In this document: in pieces, positions 29,269-38,202 of the stretch
How the letters are laid out: the number at the start of each line of letters is the position of its first letter
Position numbering within the stretch: position 1 is the stretch's first letter
Assembly (NCBI RefSeq): GCF_001717955.1
Contig: NZ_CP014168.1
Coordinates: 3,381,501-3,445,500 of the forward strand
Direction: 5' to 3'
Length of the DNA stretch: 64,000 nt
Source: Sphingomonas panacis
Lineage (GTDB): Bacteria; Pseudomonadota; Alphaproteobacteria; Sphingomonadales; Sphingomonadaceae
Notes under the pieces: model-generated
Seen by the model: the letters and a program-made list of their open reading frames with translations, nothing else
Told to the model about the DNA's origin: nothing
Database searches by the model: none
Translations under genes and position numbers: made by a program

Positions 29269-29780
29269 GATCCCCGCGTCGCCGCGGTCCCTTCGACGAG
29301 ACCCCGGATTCGCGCGTCGGCCGGCTGTTGCCCGCGCTGTCGGTGATGGCTGGCTCCTGCGTCACCATCTGGCCGACGATCGCCTCCTTCCCCTTTTTGC
29401 CGCCAGTCGGGCTGCTGATGCTGCTCGCGTGGCGACTGATCCGGCGGGAGGCGATCCCGGTCTGGGCACCCCTCGCGCTCGGCATGTTCGATGATCTGTT
29501 GAGCGGCCAGCCGTTCGGGTTGGGCATCACCACCTGGACGCTGTGCTTCTTCATGATCGATATGATCGACGAGCGGCTGGTGTTCCGGGATTTTTGGCAG
29601 AATTGGCTGATCGCGGCGGGCGGCACCGCCTTCTACCTGATTTGCGGTCGCTTGGTTGCGGTGCCGTTCGGCACCCATGTCGATACCGTCCTGCTGCTCC
29701 AGGTGCTCACCTCGGTGTTGTTGTTTCCGGTTATTTCGTTGCTTTGCGCCTGGCTCGATCGGGATTACGAACCGGCATGA
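29265..29780 (+). CDS. mreD: rod shape-determining protein MreD
   Basis: 171-residue integral membrane protein with about five helices; GMFDDLLSGQPFGLG is the conserved MreD loop. GTG start overlapping the mreC stop. Works with MreB, MreC, PBP2 and RodA. Confidence 0.9.
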   Translation: MRSPRRRGPFDETPDSRVGRLLPALSVMAGSCVTIWPTIASFPFLPPVGLLMLLAWRLIRREAIPVWAPLALGMFDDLLSGQPFGLGITTWTLCFFMIDMIDERLVFRDFWQNWLIAAGGTAFYLICGRLVAVPFGTHVDTVLLLQVLTSVLLFPVISLLCAWLDRDYEPA

Positions 29781-31861
29781 GCCGCCCACCGCGTATCCTC
29801 ACCGAAGCTACGCAAACCTATAGCTTTTCACGCCGCGCGCTGATGCTGGGCGCGGCGCAGGGTGGCGTGGCATTGGTGCTGGCCGGCCGCATGACCTGGC
29901 TCGCGATCGCCGAGAATGCGCATTACAGCCTGCTGTCCGAAAGCAACCGGGTCAACATGACGTTGGTGCCGCCGCGCCGCGGCTGGATCGTCGATCGTCA
30001 CGGCGCGCCGATCGCCAACAATCGTACCGATTTCCGCGTCGATCTGATTCCCGATCTGCTCGAGGACAAGGACAAGATCCTTGTCGAGTTGCAGCGTTTG
30101 CTCAACCTCCCGCCTGAGGAAGTGGCCCGGATCGCAACCGATCTGAAACACGCCGCCGGCTTTCAACCGGTACAGGTCGCCGACAATCTCGATTGGGAGC
30201 GGTTCGCGGCGGTCAGTGTCCATTTACCCGAACTGACCGGCGTCGCGCCAACGCGCGGTTTCGCGCGCAGCTATCCATTGGGAGCGGCGGTAGCGCACCT
30301 CACCGGCTATGTCGGGGCTGGGTCTGCGGAGCAATATCTCAAGACCAAAGATCCTTTGTTGCTCGTTCCGGGTTTTAAACTCGGTAAGGATGGTCTTGAA
30401 AAGACGCTGGAAAACCAGTTGCGCGGCCAGCCCGGCGCCAAGCGCGTAGAGGTCACCGCACGCGGCAAGCTTGTGCGTGAACTCGCCACCCGCCCTGACA
30501 CGCCCGGCCGGACGACCCGGCTGACGATCGACGCGGGCCTGCAGGAATATACTGCGCGGCGGCTTGGCACCAACTCGGGCTCTGCGGTGGTGATCGACTG
30601 CCTGACCGGCGAGATGCTCGCGATGGTTTCGATGCCGGCTTACGATCCGAACAGCTTCTCCGACGGGATCAGCCATCTTGAATGGAAGATGCTGTCGGAT
30701 AACGACCATGTTCCGTTGATGAACAAGGTATTGCAGGGGCTCTACCCGCCAGGTTCGACGGTCAAGCCGATGAACGGTCTGGCGCTGCTCGCCGCCGGCG
30801 TTGATCCGGGGATGCGCGTCAATTGCTCGGGCGCGCTGCGCGTCGGCAACGGCGTGTTCCACTGCCACAAGAAGCGTGGGCACGGGCCGCTCGATCTCAA
30901 GAATGCGATCATGCAGAGCTGCGACATCTATTTCTATGAGATGGCGCGCCGCGTGGGCTATGACGCGATCGCGCCGGTCGCGCGCGCGATGGGGCTTGGC
31001 CAGAAATTCGACTTGCCATTTGGCAGCCAGCGTTATGGCACCGTGCCAGATCCGGCGTGGAAGTTACGGAAATACAAGGAGCAATGGACCGTCGCCGATT
31101 CGCTCAACGCGTCGATCGGCCAAGGCTATGTGCTCGCCAACCCGCTTCAGCTCGCGGTGATGGCATCGCGGCTCGCATCGGGCAAGATTCTCTACCCAAG
31201 CATCCTGGCCGGCCATTCCCCCGCCCCCGCAGATTTGTCGATCTCCGACGAGCATTTCGCGGTGGTGCGCGATGCGATGTTCGGCGTGGTCAACGCCGGC
31301 GGCACCGGTGGCGCGGCGCGTATGCAGATCCCAGGCGTTGCGCTTGCCGGCAAGACCGGGACCGCGCAGGTTCGGCGCATTTCGATGGCGGAGCGCAGTT
31401 CGGGCGTGCTCAAGAACGCCTCGCTGCCGTTCAAGCTGCGCGACCATGCGCTGTTCATCGGCTTCGCCCCGGCCGACAAGCCCCGCTATGCCACCGCGGT
31501 CGTGCTCGAACATGGCGGGCACACCGTGCGCAATCTCGATACGCCGGGGATCGGCCGCGACATCATGACGTATCTGTTCGACCGCGACAAAGCGATGGCG
31601 ACCCTCGCCGAGTTGGAGCCGACCTGGGGCGGCGACATCCGCACCCGTATGGCCGCCGAGGCGACCGCCTACCGCGCGGCTGCCAATGCCCCGCCGCCGG
31701 CGGTTGCGGTGCAGACCGAACTCAACGCCACCGCGCCGACCGAGGCGCCCGCCGTAAACGCCGCCAGCGCAGCCGATATTTCCGCAGCGGAGTCGGTCGC
31801 ACGCACCAGTGCCGCCGGCAACAGCATCGCCGCCGACGGGACCACGGAGCGCGACCAATGA
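29777..31861 (+). CDS. mrdA: penicillin-binding protein 2 (elongasome transpeptidase)
   Basis: 694 residues. One N-terminal membrane helix, the dimerisation domain (PPRRGWIVDRHGAPIANNRT), then the transpeptidase: catalytic Ser327 in PPGSTVKPMNG, and KTG starting at Lys526 in LAGKTGTAQV. The last about 65 residues form an Ala/Thr/Pro-rich tail without obvious fold, longer than in enteric PBP2. ATG overlaps the mreD stop as ATGA; the longer open frame upstream lies inside mreD. Confidence 0.95.
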   Translation: MSRPPRILTEATQTYSFSRRALMLGAAQGGVALVLAGRMTWLAIAENAHYSLLSESNRVNMTLVPPRRGWIVDRHGAPIANNRTDFRVDLIPDLLEDKDKILVELQRLLNLPPEEVARIATDLKHAAGFQPVQVADNLDWERFAAVSVHLPELTGVAPTRGFARSYPLGAAVAHLTGYVGAGSAEQYLKTKDPLLLVPGFKLGKDGLEKTLENQLRGQPGAKRVEVTARGKLVRELATRPDTPGRTTRLTIDAGLQEYTARRLGTNSGSAVVIDCLTGEMLAMVSMPAYDPNSFSDGISHLEWKMLSDNDHVPLMNKVLQGLYPPGSTVKPMNGLALLAAGVDPGMRVNCSGALRVGNGVFHCHKKRGHGPLDLKNAIMQSCDIYFYEMARRVGYDAIAPVARAMGLGQKFDLPFGSQRYGTVPDPAWKLRKYKEQWTVADSLNASIGQGYVLANPLQLAVMASRLASGKILYPSILAGHSPAPADLSISDEHFAVVRDAMFGVVNAGGTGGAARMQIPGVALAGKTGTAQVRRISMAERSSGVLKNASLPFKLRDHALFIGFAPADKPRYATAVVLEHGGHTVRNLDTPGIGRDIMTYLFDRDKAMATLAELEPTWGGDIRTRMAAEATAYRAAANAPPPAVAVQTELNATAPTEAPAVNAASAADISAAESVARTSAAGNSIAADGTTERDQ

Positions 31862-32970
31862 GCGCACGCGACTACGTCCCCAAACCGATTTCGCAACTCC
31901 CGTGGCTCATCATCCTGCTGACGCTGGCGATCGGCGGCTTCGATCTGCTCGTGCTGTATTCGGCGTCCGGCGGCAGCATCCGGCCCTGGGCGCTATCGCA
32001 GGGCATTCGCTTCTTCGTGTTCCTGCTGGGCGCCATCGTGTTGTCGCGCGTACCCGTCTCCGCGTTCGGCAAGGCGGCCCTGCCGGCTTATGGTGTGTTG
32101 GTCGTGCTGCTGGTGCTGGTCGAGTTGATCGGCGCTGTCCGGGGCGGCGGTCAGCGCTGGCTCGATCTCGGCATCATCCGCCTGCAACCTTCCGAACTGA
32201 TGAAGCTGGCGATCGTGCTGGCGGTCGCCAAATTCTACGATGGTCTTCCGGCTGGAGAAACGCGACGGTTTAGCGCGATCTGGCCGGCCGCGGCGCTGAT
32301 CCTGCTGCCCGCCGCGCTGGTCATGAAGCAGCCCGATCTCGGCACTGCCCTGATGATCATGGCGAGTGGAATCACCGTGATGTTCCTGGCGGGCGTGCCG
32401 CTACGCCTGTTCATCGGCGGCGGGCTGGCGGTGGGCGCCGCAGTGCCGCTCGCGGTCAACTTCGTGCTGCACGGCTATCAGCGCAACCGCATCCTCGTGT
32501 TCCTCGATCCCGAAAGTGATCCGCTCGGTATCGGCTATCACATCAGCCAGTCGAAGATTGCGATCGGATCCGGCGGGATTTTCGGCAAAGGCTTCCTCAA
32601 CGGCACCCAAAGCCATCTCGACTATCTGCCCGAAGGCCACACGGATTTCGCGCTGGCGACGATGATGGAGGAATGGGGTCTGGTCGGCGGCGTGCTGCTG
32701 ATCGCGGCGTTCTTCACGATCATCTACTGGGGCATGAACGTCGCGCAGCATGCAGAAAGCCGTTTCGCCCGCCTGACCGCGGCAGGACTGGCAACGACGC
32801 TGTTCTTCTACGTGTCGATCAACATGGCGATGGTAATGGGCCTCGCCCCCGTGGTCGGCGTGCCGCTGCCGCTGATCAGCTTCGGCGGCTCCGCGCAGAT
32901 GACGGTGATGCTGTGTCTGGGGGTGTTGATGTCGATCGATCGGCAAAATCGCAAAACTGTGCGCTGGTAG
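31858..32970 (+). CDS. rodA: rod shape-determining protein RodA (SEDS glycosyltransferase)
   Basis: Peptidoglycan polymerase partner of PBP2, 370 residues, about ten membrane helices, with RGGGQRWLDLGIIRLQPSEL, KQPDLGTALM, LPEGHTDFALA and the C-terminal PLPLISFGGSAQ motif. ATG overlaps the mrdA stop as ATGA; the longer frame upstream lies in mrdA. Confidence 0.96.
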   Translation: MSARDYVPKPISQLPWLIILLTLAIGGFDLLVLYSASGGSIRPWALSQGIRFFVFLLGAIVLSRVPVSAFGKAALPAYGVLVVLLVLVELIGAVRGGGQRWLDLGIIRLQPSELMKLAIVLAVAKFYDGLPAGETRRFSAIWPAAALILLPAALVMKQPDLGTALMIMASGITVMFLAGVPLRLFIGGGLAVGAAVPLAVNFVLHGYQRNRILVFLDPESDPLGIGYHISQSKIAIGSGGIFGKGFLNGTQSHLDYLPEGHTDFALATMMEEWGLVGGVLLIAAFFTIIYWGMNVAQHAESRFARLTAAGLATTLFFYVSINMAMVMGLAPVVGVPLPLISFGGSAQMTVMLCLGVLMSIDRQNRKTVRW

Positions 32971-32981
32971 CGAAAAAGGGG

Positions 32982-33009
32982 TTGCATCCCGCCGCGCGGA
33001 TGGTAACAG
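32982..33009 (+). promoter_or_regulatory. likely tRNA-Lys promoter
   Basis: TTGCAT (32982-32987) and TAACAG (33004-33009), 16-base spacer, 53 bases upstream of the mature tRNA start. Confidence 0.4.
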
Positions 33010-33061
33010 CGCACCTCCCGACGCGGTGGTGCTGCCAAGCAGCTCTCGCTGCTACAGGAAT

Positions 33062-33137
<76 letters not shown>

Positions 33138-33227
33138 TTTTTTGTTTGATTTCAAAGCGTTACCTGCAAGGTTCAGGTTTGGTGGCGCGCTGCGGCAGGC
33201 CCCATAAGTTTCTCGTAAGACCCGGAG

Positions 33228-33800
33228 CTAGCGAGCGGTTCTCTCGGCGACCTGCGCCTTGACCTCGTTAGTTCGGCGTTCTGTTTCGCTCAGCCCGGCT
33301 AGAGCGAGCGCTAGTGTTGCATGGGTGCCGTCCTCAAACTCTCGAAGTGCGCAATCCTCAAGCGCGCTACGGTACTCCCGCTATTTTTGGTGAGCGACTT
33401 CAAAAACTTCATACTCATGCTCGCCTATTACGAGGCGGAGGTCCATTATAGCTTGTTCAAGCAATGCGTCAGCCACAGTGTATGCGGCACCCGTTCGGGC
33501 TTTCATTGCTATATTCGACTGAAATGCTTGCGGATCACTAGTATCCTCAGACATCACTTCTACAACTCTGGTAGCTCCAACGCTGCCGACGACGGCAGGA
33601 TTGCGGACAATTGCTTCTAGTTCCCGGACTTCTTCTATGGTCATACCGTGAGTTCGGAGCTTAGAGGCAAGATCGGCTACGCTATTAAGGTAAGCTGCCT
33701 GTTCCTTTTGAGGAGCACCTGTCCACCAGCGGTTTAAAAGGAACGTTAGGCCGCGTCCTATCCATCCGGCGAATCCAGCAATTAAGCCGACGATTGCCAC
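33228..33800 (-). pseudogene. membrane-anchored protein with in-frame TAG; C-terminus resembles LprI-type
   Basis: An open frame of 139 residues (33381-33800) with an N-terminal hydrophobic segment (GLIAGFAGWIGRGLTFLL) ends at TAG 33381-33383. The same frame then continues open for 50 codons to TAG 33228, giving REYRSALEDCALREFEDGTH and so on. That segment recalls the W-x-x-YR-x-x-x-x-C pattern of LprI/DUF1311 proteins, so the stop probably replaced a Trp codon (TGG to TAG). Function unknown; if the stop is real the shorter protein may still be made. Confidence 0.45.
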
Positions 33801-34144
33801 GATAAGTGATGCTTGCGGGATGGTCAGTTTGGATCATCCCCATACGATAACGCATTCGCGGGTTGCTTACGATGCCCCGCACCCGAAGGCGCGGGGCGCC
33901 GACAGCGTCAGGAGTGAAAGGAGATACTCCCCGCTGCTGCGGATGTTCGATTAACGAGGGACCGTCCGCTGGTCCTCGGCCCGACTAAGCGCAAACCGGG
34001 CACCTACCCTGCCAATGAGCGACGGGGTGGCTTTTCCTATGCTGGTGCGGCGGCGTGCGTACCGTCCCGCAACGCTGTCGCTGTGCGCGGCACCTTACCC
34101 CCCGAACCGCGCTCGCAGCGCGGACAACCGCCCCGGCGCTGCGC
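33801..34144. other. gap without a recognisable gene
   Basis: No convincing coding frame. It holds a hairpin CCCCGC-N10-GCGGGG (33875-33896) that could end the minus-strand transcript arriving from 34145. A short open minus-strand stretch (…ARFALSRAEDQRTVPR) lacks a start codon. Confidence 0.4.
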
Positions 34145-34384
34145 CTACGCACCTACCGCCCTCCGCATACCCTCGCGATCCCAGCGAAGGAGCGCGCGCA
34201 GCACGCCCCCGTTTCCATCGGCACCGAGCATATCGCGCCGGTCGATCAACCCAGCTTCAACTTCAGCCCGCACGAAGTCAGCGAACGCCTCAAACGACCC
34301 GTAAGCCCGCACGAAGGGCGAAGTGGGTGCGCGAGCCTGCTCTAGGCGCTGTACTCGCGTTAGCATGGAGCGGACACCTGCCAT
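34145..34384 (-). CDS. small phage-like protein, function unknown
   Basis: 79 residues (MAGVRSMLTRVQRLEQARAP...), helical and charged, ending RWDREGMRRAVGA. The start is placed at 34384, four bases after the stop of the upstream gene (GGGGTAAAGGCC before the ATG). Third gene of a compact minus-strand series typical of prophage head-region fillers. Family not recognised. Confidence 0.55.
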   Translation of the reverse strand: MAGVRSMLTRVQRLEQARAPTSPFVRAYGSFEAFADFVRAEVEAGLIDRRDMLGADGNGGVLRALLRWDREGMRRAVGA

Positions 34385-34389
34385 GGCCT

Positions 34390-34614
34390 TTACCCCCGCT
34401 CGGCTTCCAGAGCCGCTAGCCGCGCCTCGAAAGCGAGCGCCTTCGCCGCAAGCGTGGTCAGCATGTCCTCGACGTCTCGCGGCCAAGCCTCAGCGCGAAT
34501 CCGCGCTTCACGCTCGGCGGCAGCGCGTTCAACCGAGCGCGCCAACATCAAATCCAGTTGCTCGGTGGTCGGAGCGAAGACTTTGACGTCATTCGGATGC
34601 AAGTTGCTCATCAT
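34390..34614 (-). CDS. small phage-like protein, function unknown
   Basis: 74 residues beginning MMSNLHPNDVKVFAPTTEQL, followed by an Ala/Glu/Arg-rich helix likely to form a coiled coil (residues 24-74). Start codon overlaps the stop of the gene at 34611 (ATGATGA type). Not recognised. Confidence 0.55.
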   Translation of the reverse strand: MMSNLHPNDVKVFAPTTEQLDLMLARSVERAAAEREARIRAEAWPRDVEDMLTTLAAKALAFEARLAALEAERG

Positions 34615-34991
34615 GACTGAATGACTCCCGATTTCAAAAGCAGGTCGAGCGCGTCCGACCGTGCATCACCATCGTTGGTGTTCCGCGCGATGTGCAGAAG
34701 CAGTTCGGTGACGTATTTCCGCTCCGCCGGGTCTGACGGCTCGGGTTGTTCGGGAAGCGTGACGTTGAAGAGGTTGCAGAACTCCGCATACGTCAACGGA
34801 AGTACTTTGATCTGGCAACGATTGGGGTGCTCGTTGCTGAAAGCGTTGGCTCTGGTGAGCGCGGCTTCGTATTCCGTGATAGCGTCCACGGCAGCGCGAC
34901 GACCATCGACGAGCGTGACCACAAAGATATCCAGCTTTCCCGGTGCGATCGTCGTAACGCGATAGCGCGGTTCCCAGCTCATATACGACAT
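34611..34991 (-). CDS. hypothetical protein of the phage-like cluster
   Basis: 126 residues (MSYMSWEPRYRVTTIAPGKL...), soluble, with no family recognised. AAGGAGG about ten bases before the ATG; it begins two bases after the stop of the disrupted DUF5681-like gene, so the four genes formed one operon before the IS66 insertion cut off its promoter-proximal part. Confidence 0.6.
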   Translation of the reverse strand: MSYMSWEPRYRVTTIAPGKLDIFVVTLVDGRRAAVDAITEYEAALTRANAFSNEHPNRCQIKVLPLTYAEFCNLFNVTLPEQPEPSDPAERKYVTELLLHIARNTNDGDARSDALDLLLKSGVIQS

Positions 34992-34993
34992 TG

Positions 34994-35162
34994 CTACCTT
35001 GCCTCCTTGGCTTCGAGTGTGATGATGCGTGCTTCGAGGTCGGCGGCGGCACGCGCGTCTGAGAGCGTCCCAAGTGAAGCGATGATCGTTTGCCCCACAT
35101 CTGGCGCTAAGACGCCCGCAGCGATGGCGGTGAGCACTGCTTCGATTTGATGCGTGATCGGT
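34994..35162 (-). pseudogene. DUF5681-like phage gene, 3' part (cut by IS66)
   Basis: Reads THQIEAVLTAIAAGVLAPDV and onward to LEARIITLEAKEAR, then TAG. It lacks a start because the IS66 element sits at its 5' edge. Joining it to 38203-38474 across one copy of the 8-bp duplication gives DATAPI-THQIEA in frame, proving that the two pieces were one gene. Confidence 0.85.
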
Positions 35163-35234
35163 GTAAGCGAGGTCTGAAGGCCGCCTTGCGGGCGGGGCTC
35201 TCGACGGGCTGATAGCCGCCCTTTGAGCGGGGCG

Positions 35235-35681
35235 ATGATGTCGGACGAGAGCGGGTCAGCGGGCGATGGAGCGAGCAGTCATACGAGCGGTCGTATGAGT
35301 AGTCGGATCGAGATTGTCGGCCGGGTGTCAGGGCGGCGGCACTGGACCGTCGAGCAGAAGCTGGCGATCCTGCGCGATGCCTTTGGGCCCGAAGGCTCGG
35401 TCCGCGCGGCCATCGAGCGCCATGAGGTCGGCAGCGGCGCGATCTACACCTGGCGCCGCCAGGCGATGTCGGGGGCGCTGACCGGGATCACCAAGCCAGC
35501 GGTGCCGAGCTTTGCCGAGGTCCAGATCAGCGAGCCTGCGGTGATGTTGCCGGCGCCGTCGTCGGCCGCGCCGGGTAGCGGGCAGATCGGGATCGAGCTC
35601 CCGTCTGGCGTGCGGCTGACAGTTGACGCATCAGTCGATGCCGAGGCGCTATCGCGGGTGATCGGTGTCCTGGCACGATGA
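35235..35681 (+). CDS. tnpA: IS66 TnpA (accessory, helix-turn-helix)
   Basis: 148 residues; a helix-turn-helix of the transposase_8/IS66 OrfA type (HWTVEQKLAILRDAFGPEGS, then RHEVGSGAIYTWRRQ). The ATG at 35235 is used; a TTG at 35223 is possible. Ends with ATGA overlap to tnpB. Confidence 0.88.
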   Translation: MMSDESGSAGDGASSHTSGRMSSRIEIVGRVSGRRHWTVEQKLAILRDAFGPEGSVRAAIERHEVGSGAIYTWRRQAMSGALTGITKPAVPSFAEVQISEPAVMLPAPSSAAPGSGQIGIELPSGVRLTVDASVDAEALSRVIGVLAR

Positions 35682-36025
35682 TCCCGCTTCCCCCGCTGAC
35701 ACGGATATTTCTGGCGTGCGGCGCGACCGATATGCGCAAAGGGTTCGATGGCCTGGCGGTGCTGGTGCAGCAGGCGCTGGAGCAGAGTCCGCATTCCGGC
35801 GCGCTGTTCGCGTTCCGGGGCAAGCGCGGCGATCTGGTCAAGCTGCTCTGGTATGATGGCCAGGGGTTGTGCCTGTTCTCCAAGCGCATGGATCGAGGCC
35901 GGTTCATCTGGCCGTCGACCCCAACCGGCACGGTAGCGATGACCGCGGCACAACTTTCAATGCTGTTGGAAGGCATCGACTGGCGGCGGCCGGAGCGCAC
36001 ATTCACACCGTCGCTGGCGGGCTAA
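35678..36025 (+). CDS. tnpB: IS66 TnpB (Orf2)
   Basis: 115 residues with the highly conserved IS66 Orf2 sequence: ATDMRKGFDGLAVLVQ, FRGKRGDLVKLLWYDGQG and RMDRGRFIWPS. Needed for IS66 transposition; biochemical role unclear. Translationally coupled to tnpA. Confidence 0.95.
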   Translation: MIPLPPLTRIFLACGATDMRKGFDGLAVLVQQALEQSPHSGALFAFRGKRGDLVKLLWYDGQGLCLFSKRMDRGRFIWPSTPTGTVAMTAAQLSMLLEGIDWRRPERTFTPSLAG

Positions 36026-36086
36026 AAATGCCCGGATTCCTGCGCTTTTTCTGGCTCTGGAACCCACGATCTGATATATATTCGCG

Positions 36087-37640
36087 GTGTCGGACGCAGC
36101 CCTTTCCGCCCCTGATAAAGACGCTCGGATCGCCGAGCTGGAAGCCGCATTGGCGACCGCCCACGCCGATATTACCGCTCGCGATATCCTGATCGATACG
36201 TTGCGCGTGCAGCTTGCCCGCCTCAAGCGCATGCAGTTCGGGAAGGCGTCCGAGAAGCTCAACCACGAGATTTCTCAGCTCGAGCTGGCGCTCGAAGAGC
36301 TCGAGGCCGAAGCCGCCACGGTGAGCGCGCGGCGCGTCGATCCTGCCACCCTCGATCGGCACGCGCCGGTTCGAGCGCTCCCGGCCCATCTGCCGCGTGA
36401 AGAACAGCGGATCGAGCCCGAGCACGGCAACTGCACCTGCCCCGATTGCGGCGGGCTCTTGCGCCCACTGGGTCAGGATAGCGACGAGATGCTCGACGCC
36501 GTGCCGGTCCATTGGCGGGTCGTCCGTACCATCCGGCCCAAGTATAGCTGCCGCGCCTGCGAGAAGGTCGTGCAGGCAGCGGCACCCGTAAAGGCTATCG
36601 CGCGCGGCAAGGCGACGTTCGGAACGCTCGCCCATGTCGTGGTCGCCAAGTTCGACCATCACCTGCCACTCTACCGCCAGGCGGAGATGATGGCCGCGCA
36701 GGGCATCGATATCGATCGCTCGACGCTCGCCGGCTGGGCCGGTCAGGCATCAGCATTGCTCGATCCGATCGTCAGCCGCATCCGCGAGGTCGGGCTCACC
36801 GCAACCAAGATCCATACCGACGACACGCCCGTGCCGATGCTCGATCCCGGGCGCGGCAAGACCGCGACCGGCAGGATCTGGGCCTATGTCGTCGACGATC
36901 GCGCCTCGGGCGCCACCACGCCGCCGCTGGTCTGGTATAAGTTCACTCAGGATCGCACCGGCAGTCATCCCCAACAGCAGCTCGCCAGCTTTACCGGGTT
37001 CCTGCAGGCCGACGGCTATGCCGGTTACGACAAGCTCTACAGCACCAACCGCGTCACCGAGGTCGCCTGCTGGGCGCATTTCCGGCGCAAGATTTTCGAT
37101 ATCCACGCGACCAAGCCGACGTCGCTCACCACCGACCTGCTGGCCCGTATCACCAACCTCTATCGGATCGAGGACGAGATCCGCGGCCACCCGCCAGACG
37201 TTCGTCGACGAGGCCGGCTGGAACGAACCGCACCCTTGGTCGAGGCGTTGCGCATCGCGCTCGACGACGCCTTGCGACGCCTCTCGCCAAAGTCCGAGAT
37301 GGCCAAGGCGATCGCCTATGGCCGCAAGCGCTGGACCGCGCTCACGCGGTTCCTCGACGACGGCCGGCTGGAGATCGACAACAACATCGCCGAACGTGCG
37401 ATCCGCAGCATCGCGATCGGCCGCAAGAACTGGCTGTTCGCCGGATCGAAGGCTGGCGGCGAACGCGCTGCCGCGATCTACACGGTCATCGAGACCTGCA
37501 AGCTCAACGGTGTCGAGCCGCAGGCCTATATAGCCGACGTCATCGCCAAAATCGCCGGCAACTGGCCTGCCGCGCGCTGGGACGAACTCATGCCGTGGAA
37601 CTGGCGCCCAGACTTTCAGGCGATCGCCGAAGCCGCATAA
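36087..37640 (+). CDS. tnpC: IS66 transposase TnpC
   Basis: 517-residue DDE transposase. N-terminal leucine-zipper-like coiled coil (residues 10-75), zinc-binding CPDCGG...CRACEK (about residues 118-156), then the catalytic part with HTDDTPVPML, YAGYDKLY and the C-terminal DDGRLEIDNNIAERAIR where the Glu of DDE lies. GTG start at 36087. No disruption seen. Confidence 0.95.
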   Translation: MSDAALSAPDKDARIAELEAALATAHADITARDILIDTLRVQLARLKRMQFGKASEKLNHEISQLELALEELEAEAATVSARRVDPATLDRHAPVRALPAHLPREEQRIEPEHGNCTCPDCGGLLRPLGQDSDEMLDAVPVHWRVVRTIRPKYSCRACEKVVQAAAPVKAIARGKATFGTLAHVVVAKFDHHLPLYRQAEMMAAQGIDIDRSTLAGWAGQASALLDPIVSRIREVGLTATKIHTDDTPVPMLDPGRGKTATGRIWAYVVDDRASGATTPPLVWYKFTQDRTGSHPQQQLASFTGFLQADGYAGYDKLYSTNRVTEVACWAHFRRKIFDIHATKPTSLTTDLLARITNLYRIEDEIRGHPPDVRRRGRLERTAPLVEALRIALDDALRRLSPKSEMAKAIAYGRKRWTALTRFLDDGRLEIDNNIAERAIRSIAIGRKNWLFAGSKAGGERAAAIYTVIETCKLNGVEPQAYIADVIAKIAGNWPAARWDELMPWNWRPDFQAIAEAA

Positions 37641-37738
37641 GCAATGTCGCAATTCGCCATACACGACCACTAAAAGCAGGTGTGGCCGCCCCGTAAGCAA
37701 CCGTTGACATTCGACATACTGATCGCTTCTTTTGCACG

Positions 37739-38104
37739 ATGGTCGACGCTTCTGATGTTGCCTTTGTTGCGCCTTGGCGCCCCCTTGAACATGACGTCGA
37801 GCGGGAGGGTTTGCCGCGCCAGTTGGCAAAGGAGCTGTCGCCGGATCATCCACTTTGGTCTGCAGGGTGCGAAGTGATCGGCCGTGCTGACAGCAACGAC
37901 GACATTCTGACTGTTTGCAAGGATGGCCGCTTCGCTATCGTTCATCTCACCTGGGGCCAAGGCCCCGGCAACGCCGAATACCCACACACAGTGATTTACA
38001 ACAGCGCCAACGAGTTAAACGATGCCCTCTGGCGGGACGCCGTTTGGCAAGGCTTCGTGGACGACTTTGATCCGAACGATCCGAGGCTTCAGGTCAGCGC
38101 GTGA
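37739..38104 (+). CDS. passenger gene in the IS66 element, function unknown
   Basis: 121 residues, soluble, acidic, no signal peptide. A notable segment is DGRFAIVHLTWGQGPGNAEYP followed by HTVIYNSANELNDAL (first 20 residues quoted up to the Tyr). It lies 99 bases after tnpC and inside the inverted repeats, so it moves with the element. No nuclease, resistance or toxin motif was recognised. The reading frame is intact, which points to selection. Start ATG 37739 lacks a strong ribosome site; a start somewhat upstream cannot be excluded. Confidence 0.6.
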   Translation: MVDASDVAFVAPWRPLEHDVEREGLPRQLAKELSPDHPLWSAGCEVIGRADSNDDILTVCKDGRFAIVHLTWGQGPGNAEYPHTVIYNSANELNDALWRDAVWQGFVDDFDPNDPRLQVSA

Positions 38105-38202
38105 CAGCCGTAGTCCAAGGCAGTTCTTAGCGATCTCCAGCAACGGCCGGACGGTCGCAACCACCAACTATCACCGTTCCGCGGCCTTCAGGCCACGCTT
38201 AC

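Larger units (their letters stand above)
35163..38202 (+). mobile_element. complete IS66-family element with passenger gene, 3040 bp
   Basis: Bounded by inverted repeats that start GTAAGCG and continue to CTGAAGGCCGC (35163-35184 and 38181-38202, 20 of 22 identical). Flanked by a perfect 8-bp target duplication TGATCGGT (35155-35162 and 38203-38210), the size usual for IS66. Contains tnpA, tnpB and tnpC, all intact, plus an extra gene at 37739-38104 between tnpC and the right end. Intact genes, near-identical ends and perfect duplication suggest a recent insertion. Confidence 0.95.

Noticed and set aside
33381..33383. Programmed read-through or recoding of TAG
   Set aside because: No stimulatory structure or recoding context was seen; a point mutation is the simpler reading.
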